Of a stretch of 64,000 nucleotides of DNA, positions 1 to 11,815 are shown piece by piece. A program made the translations under genes and the position numbers. The stretch lies in contig MNCI01021551.1 in NCBI GenBank assembly GCA_015680685.1, positions 492,956 through 556,955 on the forward strand. Reading direction: 5' to 3'. The notes under the pieces are model-generated. The model did not search any database. It worked only from the letters and a program-made list of their open reading frames with translations, and was not told the origin of the DNA. How positions within the stretch are numbered: position 1 is the stretch's first letter; each line of letters begins with the position of its first letter. This stretch comes from Gnetum montanum (Eukaryota > Streptophyta > Gnetopsida > Gnetales > Gnetaceae).

Positions 1-689
1 CGCGTCTCATCAGGATGTACCTAAATTGGGGTTCACACACTTGATTAAAGTAGGCATAGTGGGGCAAATTATAAGATGTGGTTACTTGATAAGGAGTTAA
101 CCCACCATGGCACCCATGACCATAAGATGGTATGCAAAGATCAGTATGTCTCTGGATGTGGTTATATTTATTGGGCCACATGGTAGTTGGAGTATTGATT
201 GGTGGCCCTGATAAGGTAACAGGAGGCGTTGTGTTCGAGGAGGAAGATGCATCACAACGTTGAACTTACGTTGGGTTGGGGGATGTAGTGGTTTCGAAAA
301 CATGTTGTTTCTTCCTTTAGTCGTGCCCAAAGAAAGGATGCTTTCAACATTATAGAGGGTCTCCACTGTTGTTGACCATAGCAGCACAAGTAATGTTTGT
401 GAGTTGGTGTTGTGATGCAAAACCTTCTGGCACAAGCAATGGAGATGTAGAAGGAGGTGAAGGGTGAGAATATTGAGGGTGAGAAGAAGTGCAAGGAACA
501 TGAGGTGGTGATCTTGTGGGAGAGGACATAGGTTGATAGTATTTAGGAGAATGATAACGATGTGGTAAGATAGAGGATGTTGATCCAGTTGGAGAAACAG
601 GATGCTAAACCTGATAAGCACTTGGGTTCGGATGGTATGAAGGGTGTGAGTAGTTTGAGGGTGGCATCCCCCACGATTGGGATTTTTGC
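1..689 (-). pseudogene. Continuation of gypsy gag/linker remnant, Pro/Leu/Ser-rich
   Basis: An open minus-strand frame of 207 codons (720-97) rich in Leu, His, Pro and Thr lies directly after the Cys-rich gag motif. It resembles the low-complexity linker of Athila-type gag in composition only. It may be a shadow frame of that linker. Confidence 0.35.
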
Positions 690-1592
690 CACTATGATTG
701 AACACGGTATTTTTGTACAAACTCTAGATACAACATTCCTCCCCAATGCTCATGTAAATGTGACAAAATTGGGCATTGACCTTTGGGGTGATCGTACATG
801 CAAATGTTACATTGATACATGTGATTAGCAATTGAGTTCTTATCCTTATTCTCTTTCACCCTTTTTTTCAATTGTCTAGTGGTGTTTTGTCCTATTTCTT
901 GGTTCATCATGTTCTACCTCTAATAGTGTTAGCATATTCTCCACATCTTTCATGTATCCATTCCATCATCTTATTGATCTTCACCTCAATTTCATGTAGT
1001 GATTGTAGTATTGGTAAAGATGATTCCACCTCCTTGAGGTGAGTTGATTTCTCCTCTTCATGATCATGGACCTTTACTATTTCAAGATTTTGGTCCTGTT
1101 GAGAGCTTTCAACATTCTCCCATTTAGCCATTTCTCCTTCTTCTTTTGCTACCTGCTTAATAAGCTCTTGGAATTGGTGGGTTCGTAGCTCATATAGTTT
1201 CCCTTAGGCATACATACCTAGGGTCTCCCTTGTTTCATTATGGACCCATCCATGATGTAGTACATTAGCCTTTCCTCAAAGAATCCATGGCTTGGGAAAT
1301 TGTTTAACAACAAATAGTATCTTTCTAAGGCCATGTCCAAGGGTTCATGTTACCCCTGTTTCCATTCCTGGATTTGTCTCCTCAAGGCTGACACTCTTGC
1401 ATAGGTTTGATATCTTTCATTGAAGAGTTCTACCATTGTTGGCCAATGTTGAATTGATTTTTGTCTTAAGGACCTGTACCATACTTTTGCTTGGCCAACG
1501 AGTGTCGTAGGAAAGAGCTTAAGTTTTTGCCACCCATTATCAATATTATTCCATACATAGGCATCATGGAAGGCTTGTAAATGATGTTGCAA
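690..1592 (-). pseudogene. Gypsy gag remnant (Retrotrans_gag core and zinc-knuckle region)
   Basis: At 1592-1350 the segment WQKLKLFPTTLVGQAKVWYR and W-x5-F-x2-RY match the conserved core of plant gypsy gag (Retrotrans_gag). Further downstream a glutamate-rich spacer (1131-907) leads to YQCNICMYDHPKGQCP (about 760-830), the Cys-rich CxxC..H..C motif found after gag in Athila-like elements. Stops and frame shifts separate the pieces. Confidence 0.7.
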
Positions 1593-2024
1593 ATCTAAAT
1601 CATAGCCTCCTAAAAACTTGGGAAAGTTGTTTAAATCAAGCCTGGGTAGATGGCTTTCCTTACGATGCCTATGGGATATTCGAATAGCCTCTTATATATG
1701 CATTAGGCTCTTAGTGGCCAGCAAGGGTTAATCGTCACTAGGTAGGTTATGAATTTGTGAGTTGGGACGATGTTATCTTTGTTTATGTACATAGGAGACC
1801 CTTGCATAAGATTGAGTACTCCCAACTTCGTCTTCATCATCATATAATTCGTTGGTTCTCCAATGAATTACTTTACTAGTTGTTGCGTTATCATAGTCTT
1901 GTGAGAGAGACATTGTTGTGAATTTGTGTGTGACTTATTTGCAATTACTTTTTGAAAGATATATTGTCAAGGCTTCATCATAGCAATCTTGGATGATGTA
2001 ACTAATCTAAATAACTAGCACCAT

Positions 2025-2041
2025 CCCTAGCAATGGTGCCA
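2025..2041 (-). other. Primer-binding site next to the 5' LTR
   Basis: On the minus strand, immediately after the LTR end, TTGGCACCATTGCTAGGG matches the common plant gypsy primer site TGGCGCCGTTGCCGGGG except at positions where CG or CCG became CA, TG or CTA. That is the pattern expected from deamination of methylated cytosine. Confidence 0.7.
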
Positions 2042-2042
2042 A

Positions 2043-2902
2043 TGATGAGTGGCCAGGTACCCCTTACACTCAACCATATGAATATGAGCGTGTACGCATG
2101 ATCCAGTCGAACTCCGCAGATGGACTAGTTGTGGTATCTAGATAGTTACACGTTGATCACAGTTCGTTGTCTTCCCACCTAGACTAGTATTCGCTTATCA
2201 TGTATGGTTTAGTCTAGAGTGAGGTGTATGATATGATTTCTAACACTAGGCTACTCTTAGAGATAATGGAAAATAATCTTGATTAAACTAATAAGCAATA
2301 TGAAACAAAGTCTAGCTAGCCTAAGTGCGATGAGCATCCATCCTCAATCATCTGTACACATCTTGGACCTCATGTACTACTTTTGGGATTACCAAGCGCA
2401 CATTACTTAAGCACTCCTAAGTATGCTACTAGGTTACCAAGTAGTTACACTTCAATGTTCGTGATTAAGTTGTACTCATTCTGCATTTAACAACAGGAAT
2501 AATAAATGACGGTAAAAAAATATTAACTAAGAAAACAAGAAATAACAATAATAATTAAACAATTAAAACTAAGTGAATGTTGCAATGATGGAGTAATCTC
2601 GATCTTTATTGCCAATAATATGCATGTCCAAGTACATCACACTTGAATAAAGGTTCTATACAATTACAATCATCACACTGCGAGCATGCACTGGGGAACA
2701 ATTGAAATGAATTGAAAATTGACAAAAAGACTCTCCTCTAACACTATCTAACTCCCCCCTTTTCCTATGTGCCTAAATGTGGTATTTATAGGCTCACATA
2801 GGACCCACGATATCATGTATTCAATATCGTTATCCAAGTTACGATATCGCATACCCAACATCGAGGATTCGATATCGAGGCCTGGCAAAACATGATTCAT
2901 CA
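2043..2902 (-). repeat. 5' LTR of the gypsy element (LTR family A)
   Basis: Begins TGATGAG and ends TTCATCA on the + strand, a near-perfect 7-base terminal inverted repeat. It shares long stretches with the LTRs at 14586-15343 and 15814-16646, including the segments around AACCATA(T/C)GAATA and GTCGAACTCCGCAG. A minus-strand TATA-like site lies near 2781-2790, and several GATATC palindromes lie at the U3 side (2800-2880). Confidence 0.8.
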
Positions 2903-5079
2903 GTAAAGATTCTTGATGTAAGGTTAATACTAAGTAGTGAAGTAATCATGATAACATTTTCTCATGGATCTATCTTTTCTATACATGTTGATATTTTGCC
3001 ACCAATTTTTATTGCTACTTTAAATCCTTTTATCATTTTAAGTTCAAGTATAGATATTAAAAGTGATGTAGATATTGTTAAGGTTGAAACTATTCTGCAT
3101 ACTAATGATTAATTTTCCTCTCTTGAATTTTTAGAATATTAATTATAAGATTGTATACCTAAGTAGACATATCTAAAATTTAAAATCTTTTATTTTCTAT
3201 ATTATTTTTAGTGTTTTCTACTCAGTGTTAAGCATGTGATGTGAAATAAATGAATTGAACTTATGACCTAGGGTTACTAGGCCAAGACCCTTACCACTAG
3301 TTTAATACCTCATTATTTTAATTGTATTATTTGGCATAAATAGGAGTATAAAAATTTGAAATAATGCTTTAACAACTTACACTTATGCTATGCTAAAGTG
3401 TTGGGACATTTACTTTTTGACCATGTAGGCCTCTAAAATATATATCAAACATAATATTTTGGAGCACATTTCAAGCTCTCAACCTATTGCACATAAACAA
3501 CATAGTCAATACTATGAATTTTGGGGTCAAAGTTGAAATAATATTCATATTAAAGTCACAATGGTATATTTATGTTAATATGAAGATACAAGAGTTTTTT
3601 TTATACAATGCTTAGCCAACCCCATTTTGTTGGGATAGAGATGATGATGATGATGATAATTTTTTTCACTACTTAACCCAATGAAAGATTACTTAAGTGG
3701 TTAGCTCATTATCAAGGGGTGGGAGATGGAAGAAGTTTTTAAAATGCAAAAATAAGGAATAATAATTTAAAAATGACATTATATCAAATCATCAAGAGAG
3801 AAGAAAGAATTTAAAGAAAAAGTCTAATGGTTTTGAAAATAAGTTTTCAGGTTTTCCTTACAATAAAGATTGAAAAACCTCTCCTCTATGATAGAAGAAA
3901 ATAAGGCTTCACACTCATTCAAAAGCACTCATGGATTTTTACTTTTTACTAAAAACTTCCTTGTAAAAAGAAGAAAAATATTTTCTCTAAAGAGAAATAA
4001 ATACAATAGTAAAAAAATAAGAAACAAATTGCAATATAAGCTAATAGCTTTTTTAACATGAGTCTATAGATATCAAAAAATTAATATTATAATAGAGGTT
4101 ACTAGTTTAAGTTAAAATTGGACTCTAGCCTATAGAATGCAAGTTTCAAAACTTACCAATAAGTTGTACCTTGCTAACATGCAATTATAAAAGTCATTGA
4201 GCTAATTCTAAAATATTGTGAGCTATTATATCATTTGTGAATTAATAAGAGCATAGCTTAACTAGTAAGCTTGTTGCTTTGCACGAAGCAAGTTTCAAGT
4301 TTAATTTATGTAGAAAGCACCATATATTCATTTTATTATTATTAAGTTCTACCAAAGTAATATTATGGAAGGGGATGGATGTTAAACCTCAAAATAAAAT
4401 GCATCCAATAGAAAAAAATTTAAAGTACAACCATAGAAAAGTGCTAAAGAGAGGTGAAACTCTATCAAAACCTAAAAAGAATGGCCCTTTGGAGTAGGAA
4501 AAGGATCAAACTTTGACCTTTTTCAAAAGTGCCCTCTTGAGCTTTCATTTTCTACTGAAGGCTTTCTACAAATAAGAAAAAAAAGATGTATACATTCAAA
4601 GTTACAGCTGAAACATGAGCTATTGAATAATAATACCTTCTAAAATAATATTATGCTAGTTGCAAGTTGATTAAAAAGGATGCAATCTCCTTTGCTACCT
4701 AGATAATAGTAGGACTATTAAAATGCTTATTAGAAAAATCCTGAATCATGAGGTTTGAGGTTTGTAGTTTATTGGTATAGCAAATGCTTAAAAAGATGTA
4801 TGTTTTAGTTTTGAATAATCGAAATGTTCTATAATGACATTTAAATTTTTTTAATAGACTTTGGGTTCAATGACTTCTATTACATTAAATTTTAATTTTA
4901 ATTTAAGTTTGTTGTCTGGCATAGGTAAATAACTTTTACATTACATTACAAATTAAAAACTAGTTCATTCAAAAATTTATTCCATGACTTTAAAAAAATT
5001 CATAGAATTATTGATGCCCATAGTTTATTCCAATGACAGAAATTTTCTTTTTAAATTTAGCAAGCGTTCAATTTTAAGC
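2903..5079. other. AT-rich intergenic sequence with a SINE fragment, no gene
   Basis: Holds a minus SINE fragment (3223-3315), an (ATG)n tract near 3645 with SINE-tail-like sequence, and two short open frames (3870-4061, 4279-4497) with no recognisable similarity. An unbroken + frame at about 2906-3111 abuts the gypsy LTR and may be a decayed coding remnant; its family is unknown. Confidence 0.4.
3223..3315 (-). mobile_element. SINE family 1 fragment
   Basis: On the minus strand it reads GAGGTATTAAACTAGTGGTA (A-box-like) and later AAGTTCAAT (B-box-like), the tRNA-derived head of the same SINE as the better copy at 17070-17226. Confidence 0.55.
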
Positions 5080-6200
5080 GTGCAAGACCATGGCCTTAAC
5101 GGGCGGGCCACGGCAGGCAGCAATGGCTGAACGGCCCTCATGGAATACGATGCGTTACACACATCACAATGACAGATTGTGGTTTAGAAGCAAGTAACGT
5201 GGCCTTGTTGCTTTGCCTAACCTGAGGATATCCTTAATAACTATCCTCAAATACCATTGAATGAAAAGGAATTGGATGAGACGCAAGACAGCGGGAAGAG
5301 ACAGACAGAAACAAACAACATGCTCCCTTCTAAGGAAGCATGTGCAAGACTAAACCATGTGAATGACCTACTTCTTTTTTGTATATTAGCCACTCAGCCA
5401 TCCGTCCCAAGTAGTGAGGCAGCCAGCTTGATGCTTGCCTGCTTATTTACCGTTTGTGTTTTGTCCACATTCATTGGTTTCGTTTAAAATGCTACGCCGT
5501 TCAATGTACGTCACAGCTGCGCCTTACGAAAGGCAATAATAATATTAACTAGAAGAATGCTGCATTATTATAGTCAAAGTGACAATTGATATTGATTGAA
5601 GGAGAATGGCAGTGGCAGCCTGAGCCTCGGCTGTCGTGCTGCGTCATTTTGCTTGTTTCGGAAATATGGATGGAAAATGAAGCGCTGGCAGCAGCAGCCG
5701 TGGCTAATGGTCAGGCCACGGAATGGACCCGGCCATGGGCCCTGCTTCCAACTGCCAACGCCCCAACTCCAAAGTTGACACTAAAGATGCTACCACTACC
5801 ACTGCCACTGTCTGTATTTCTATTTGTGTCAGTGTGTATATTCATACAAACAATCATTCATTCATTTATCGGTCAATGGAAGCCATGTTAGCCGGCAATC
5901 AGCCGCGAGGTGTCGGCCCGGTTGCCTTGGCAATGGTTTGGGAAGTAGGCTTGGGCGGCCGCATGCCACAACATTCCAAAACACATAACGACGACGATGC
6001 ATGCATCACTTATAAGACCGGACCAAGGAACTCATTACCGAAGCTCTCCTCTTCTGTACAGCAGCAGCAGCAGCGTGGCAAAGAAAATGAGATTCACATT
6101 CGCGCCTATGAATTGTGCAAAGTTGCAAGGTGATTCCGCGGTCACCAAAGCTGCTAATTGCATCCTTTCGGACGAAAGCTAAAAACCAAAACAGGTAACT
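5080..6200 (+). promoter_or_regulatory. GC-rich island with TATA box, small ORF and splice donor
   Basis: CpG-containing sequence in AT-rich surroundings. CTTATAAGA at 6009-6017 resembles a TATA box. Downstream lie a (CAG)n tract (about 6058-6074), a 31-codon ORF at 6087-6182 (starts MRFTFAPMNCAKLQGD), then AAACAG/GTAACT at 6194/6195, a good donor. This looks like a promoter plus first exon of a + strand transcript. Open frames at 5586-5891 and 5723-6133 have no recognisable domain. The target gene is unknown; the next + strand gene is the AHK5-like kinase 17 kb away. Confidence 0.35.
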
Positions 6201-6339
6201 TAAAAAAAGCACTTCTTTAGAGAATGTAATATTATTTTCAAAGCACAGTGCTCACGTTGAAGTTGAGTTGAACATTGCTAATAATAGAGCACTTTATACC
6301 GTAGTCAAATTCAATGTAGTGGGTGTTTTGATACTAGGC

Positions 6340-9110
6340 ATCTAAATGACATTCTCAAATAAAGAAAATAATCTCAAAGAGGAGAATCTTCCAAGCCTTT
6401 TGAAGGTGTCACTTAACACAATCATCATTGAAAATACATAGAGGGAAATCGACAGACTGATTAGGAATAAAAACCTAAAGTGACTAAAACCACTTCCAAA
6501 TTTGTCAAAAAAAATGAGCATTCCCAAAAAAACATGCACAAAAGAGTCTTCAGCTTAACAAATGGTGCAATTAAGGCAGTCAAATCCTAAGAAGTGAAGC
6601 CTATGTCCAATGGGAGACCTTGATGAATCAAGGACCAAAAAAAAAAAACGGTGCTTAGGTTGGGCCTTGGAAGTCCAAACACAATAAAAAATAACTTTCC
6701 AATGGCAATCCTCAAGTTGCACACTTTATCTTCTATTTAAAGTAGAAAGTTGGAATTCTTACGCATGAAACCAAGATTTGGCTTTAAAAAGGCGCAAGGA
6801 ATGTAGAGGGGAACCATCTGGCCAAAACCAATAATCATACCAAGGAGTATTATTGTGTAACTAGGAACACCAAAGTTGGAAAAGAACATGCTCAATGTGC
6901 CGATAAATAGGCGTATCATGTCTTTGAAACCCCCATTTAACTTTGGCATGTTGCCAAGAGAGGGCAATAGAATCATTCCTAATAAAAAATAATTGATCAA
7001 CATAATGAAGATTGTGATCAGCAAAACAATGGGCTCTGTGAGAAAATTCTTCATATAGACAACCCAATTTCTTTTTGAAAATAGGTGACCACTAAATGAA
7101 GTGCATTGACAAAGAGTTCAAACTTAACTCAATAGGTTTCCATTGCAAAAAACCTTTAAGTTAACTTCAACACTACCAAATTTACTTGAAAAGGAACAAA
7201 CCTATAATCTTTTGAGAACCTCCACAGATGATCCAATTGCTCCAACGAGTATTTTTCCATCTATGATGATTACCAAGACAAGAAATATTATGCCTAAATA
7301 GGATCTTCCAAGCTTCATTACCTTCTATACAACAAGTGACCCATTTAGAGGCCAAGAGAATACTTTGGTGTTCAATAGAGGGGAGGCCCAAGCCCCGTGT
7401 TCTTTACTTAAAATGCAAATATCCCAAGTAACTTGATGAAAAGTTTTGTGATTGTCCTTATCCCCCTATAAAAAATTCTTAAGAATTTTGTTGATGCTCT
7501 GAAAGAAAGATTTGGCAGGAACCATAAAGGAAAAGTAGTACATGTGAGTGGAACTCATAATATGGTTAGCTATGATAAATCTACTTGCAAGAGATAAGGG
7601 TTTGGAAGCCAATTTCAAAGCCTTATTTTTCACTTTTTCCACTACATTATTCCATAAGGTAGTGGGAGTAGAGAGTAAAGCTATTGGGCTACCCAAAAGG
7701 GTGAAAACATCTATAAGACAAAGCCACTTGATATTACAATGATAAGTCCAAGTAGGCCTTGGAAAGAAGCTTGACCAAATAGCTTACATTTTGCTCCAAT
7801 TTATTTTAGCTCTTGAGGCTCTACAATAAATGTCAATGCAATCCAAGGCAGTGTTAAAATTATCATGGTCCTTAAGCAGAGTAAGAAAAGTGTCATCCGT
7901 AAACTGGCTATAAATGAGATCCTTTCCCTCTTGTCGAAGAGAGATACCTATTAACCTCATAGAATCATTGTGAGCTCTAAGAACACCTCATAGAGCATCA
8001 GCAACTAGGATGAAAAGATAAAGAGCTAAAGGACATTCCTACTGGACTAATTTTTGAAGCTCAATAACCTTAGAGAAGGTTCCATTAATACAAATAATTG
8101 AAGAGGCCTATGATAAAACAAGATCAATGTGTCTATCAAAAACAATACCTAAGTTATGATGCTTAACAACACTTCTAAAAATGGACCAATTAAGCATGTC
8201 ATAAGCTTTTGCAAAATTGAGCTCAAGAAGAATGGCTTTTTGATCAGTAGAAGAAGCTCAATGCAAGCCCTCAATAACATTAACAACATTTTCTAAGATA
8301 TACCTACATTGAACAAAACCAATTTGTTCTTTGTTGATGAGTTGAGGAAGAAAAGGTTTTAATTTATTGGCCATAGCTTTAGCAACAATTTTGTAGATAA
8401 CATTTTAAAAAGTAATAGGGCATTAGTTGCTAATGCACATACGACCTCCTAACTTGGGTAGAAACTTAATAATTCTGGCATTGATCACTCTACCAAAAGA
8501 ACCTTTTTGAAGAGCTTTCTTATACAACTATAGATAGTATCTTGAAGAGTGGGCTAGAATGTCTTGAAAATTCTATAGGGAGACCATCCATACTAGGGGC
8601 TTTGCCATCATGAAGTTCCTGAAGAGCCTTACCAAGATCCTATTTAGAAAAAAGAGTAGCATCACCAAAGATGAAATGATTAAAAGGAGTAATAACTCCC
8701 AAGAAGGTATTTACTAGCAATAGGATCAATATCTTCTTTGTGAAAAGTAATAGAGTAAAAATCAAAGAACGCCTGTAAGATGTCAATCTTGGAAGTAAAG
8801 ATATTATTGTTGACTTGAATAGTTGGGATTTTAGGGGAGGGGAGTTCCCCTTTGAGGAGATGAAAAAAAATATTTAGTAGCCTAGTCAACCATATGAAGC
8901 CAAGAAAGATGAGCGCAAAGGTGAGCATCTCTAGTTTCATGGTGATCCATAATATGCATGTTCTCCTTGGCTATTTGCAAACACCAAAATTGAGCCTTAG
9001 TAGCTTTACCTCTATTAACAGTATTTTGTAATAAGGAGATTTCCGTATGAATGGATGGGCCCCTCACCTGTATATTTTTTATACCATACCATGGGCAAAT
9101 ATCCATGTCA
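6340..9110 (-). mobile_element. L1-type LINE, degenerate (RT to zinc-binding C-terminus)
   Basis: Minus-strand pieces in order: pre-RT region (9127-8680, with FFHLLKGELPSPKIPTIQVN), reverse transcriptase with a decayed FTDD in place of YADD (about 7890), the post-RT region (7696-7466, ASRFIIANHIMSSTHMYYFS), and a C-terminal piece (6539-6342) resembling the zf-RVT zinc-binding domain. Frames are broken many times. Sequence differs clearly from the LINEs in the kinase introns, so it is another lineage. Termini are not visible. Confidence 0.75.
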
Positions 9111-11065
9111 TCTATGGATGTCTTCATTTTAGTTAATCTAGATTTATTTTTAAAGATTATTAATTGTTTTTAAAAGATGTGCACATCTATAGTAATCTAA
9201 GCTTAATTATCTAAGAAAGTAGTCAATCATACTTTTAAATTTATTTTGGTAATTACCATATATTTTAAGTCGTATTTGTCTCCAACAATGTTTAAAAAGT
9301 CGGAAGATATATTGGGTCAGGATGTTTTAAGGCTCACTAGAAAAATCAGTGAGTTGAGATGATTGATATTTAAAAGTAAAAAATGCATACTTAAAAGTAT
9401 TGATTTCTTTCTAAAAATAAGGTTTGTTATAAAAGTCATGCCAAACTTAAGTTGAGTTGGCAAAAATTCTAATCTCGCAATTGATTGTTGAACCGGCAAT
9501 CTATGGCAGAATTGAAAAACTATGCTCCAATGAAAACCCTAAAACTTCCATACAAAGTATTTATATGAGTAATTATATCAACTAAGGATTTATCACATTT
9601 ATTTTTTACATTAAACATTTTATGTATAGATTACTCTTTGAAATACCCTTTACTAAAGGATGTTAAGAAAAAAAAACATTTCAACTGCAATGAAGCTAGC
9701 AAATTTTGAAAAAGCTAAGGTTTCATTATGACCAAAAACCCAAAGGATTTATTGAATAGATATTGTATTTGTTTCATGTGAAAAACTCAACAAAGTATCC
9801 AACGAATACTGAATATTTTTTAAAAAGATCATGTACACTTTTTAATACAATATTATATTTTTATTTTAAATGTTGAGTTTAAGGGTTGGTGATAGTGGAT
9901 ATGGGTGTAGCATGTTATTCCCGATTTCTTGTACACAATATTAATAAATTTTTAAGATAAAATGAAGAATAATTTAAAAAAATTAGCACAATACAGTGTT
10001 ACCTTAGGGAAAACCTTGAAGGTGAAAAACCTTAGCAAAAATCAGTTCCTAGACCGTTAACACCAGCACAGCTTCAAGATTGAAGCACAAAGAGAATTAA
10101 TAAATACAATGGAGAAGAATTGCAAATATGGATTGCAACTTCAGCATTGGCAATTGTTGTTACAAAGTTGCTCCTTTAGAGCTCCATATATATTGTTAGG
10201 GTTACAAATATAAATCCAAAATTAAATGAGATAAGGTAATTTACTTTAATACAGGATTGATATTAATAATAAAAAATGAATTAATGAAATAATTGAAAAT
10301 ACTAATGAGTAAACCACATAAGATAGAACAAATCATGATATATATAATTACTAGGAACTAGAATTGAACAAGTGACACAAGAATTTTCAATCCTTTGCTA
10401 TACCTACCAATTGACCTAATCAAGGCAAATTTGCCTTCACCTTACACAATGTTCCATACTGGCCAACATTATTGTCATTTTTATTAAGTTTTATATAACA
10501 TCAATCTAGAGACATATCTAACAGTAGTAAAATAGTGTAGCAAGACTACACTATTATGCATATGATAAGAGCATGGGCCATAGTTAGAGGTTTAGGCACT
10601 CAACTCATTTCAAGTGAGCATAACTCTTCTCTCTTCTTGTGGCATGACCTCATCATCATTTGTCAATCATGAAAGCTTCTCCACTCAGCTGTAGGATAGG
10701 CGTTGTGCAAAACAAAACACCGTTGTGGGTATGATTCATAGAATTATATTCGTGTTTAAAATTAGACAAGAACCTAAGGGAGATGGCAAAAAAATATGCT
10801 AATTGTGTAGTACAAGTAGGATTATCATATCATTTTACAATATTGTGAAATGAATAAATCGAACATAGATAGGATATTACAATTGCAAATTTAGTTGATA
10901 TGTTTTGTTAATTTATGAAGACTAAGAACTTATAAAGGGGGTTGAATAAGCTACCCAATTCGAAAAACCAATACAACCAAATCTGCACATCAATCTATGT
11001 GGTTCCCCAACTTGGATACATTCACACTAGGAGAGTAGAATCCTTGCACACCTCTGAACTTTGTT

Positions 11066-11322
11066 CCTTCAAAAAATGTGGTTTAAGGACACCACAACCT
11101 TTACAAAGTTTGAGCTCTACTTGGAGTATTTTCTCACAAGAAACACAATCAACCCTGCAAGGTCCTAACAAATTCAAAATGTGGTTTCAAGGATCCCACA
11201 ACCTTTACAATGTTGTAAACTCCCCATCGAATGTTTTTTCATTGGAAACATACTCAACCTTGCAAGGTCTTGATAAGCTTACAAGATGCCTTCCCATAAG
11301 AAGCACATCAACCCTGCAGGCC
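11066..11322 (+). repeat. Imperfect tandem repeat, about 2.5 units of 100 bases
   Basis: Two units each contain ATGTGGTTT, CCACAACCTTTACAA, ATTTTCTCA- or TTTTTTCATT-GAAACA, then TCAACC(C/T)TGCAAGGTC. A third, partial unit ends ATCAACCCTGCAGG. The repeat keeps an open + frame of 138 codons (10942-11358), but this looks like a by-product of the repeat. Confidence 0.6.
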
Positions 11323-11574
11323 TACAAAGAGAAAAAGAAAATCAAGGAGAGAATGTAACTATACTTTACAAGCTCCTTGTAATGAAGCTCTCACAATACA
11401 ATATACAACTTACAATAGATAGAGAATTGAAGAACCAATTACGTCACAAGATATAGACAATGATGGAATATTTACATAAATAGTGCTTGTCCTTTTTCAA
11501 GGATTCTACTCTATTTTATGGCCTTTTACTTTTCAAATAACCCTCAAAATTTGTGCAATGGCTAAGAAACAGCT

Positions 11575-11815
11575 AGTTGGGATGTCCTATTCAAGCTTGT
11601 GACATCTCATTGAAAACATGCTACTTGTAGGTGGGATGTCTCGCTAGAAATTAGGACATCTCACTTGGGATGTCCTAGCTGAGATGTCTCAACAATAATT
11701 GGAACGTCTGTTATTTTTGTTGGACGTTTAGCTTGAAATTGAGCTTTCACCTCTAGGATGTCTGCTAATTTCTTTGGACATCTAGGCAAATACTAGAACA
11801 TCTTCTTTTGACTTT
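11575..11815. repeat. Cluster of GGATGTC / GACATC words
   Basis: About ten copies of GATGTC, GACATC or one-base variants occur in 240 bases on both strands, for example GGGATGTCC, GGACATCTC and GAGATGTCTC. This could be the regulatory part of an unrecognised LTR; the gypsy LTRs here carry a comparable cluster of GATATC words. Confidence 0.45.

Larger units (their letters stand above)
1..2902 (-). mobile_element. Ty3/gypsy (Athila/Tat-like) retrotransposon, 5' part, degenerate
   Basis: Read on the minus strand: 5' LTR (2902-2043), primer-binding site, leader, then gag remnants running off the left edge. The gag match and the primer site resembling TGGCGCCGTTGCCGGGG point to the Athila/Tat gypsy group. 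The coding part is broken by stops and frame changes, so it is dead. Its second LTR lies outside the window. Confidence 0.75.

Noticed and set aside
5723-6133. 136-codon ORF in the GC-rich island as a protein gene
   Set aside because: Composition is driven by simple repeats (Thr and Gln runs); no family recognised; overlaps the apparent promoter.
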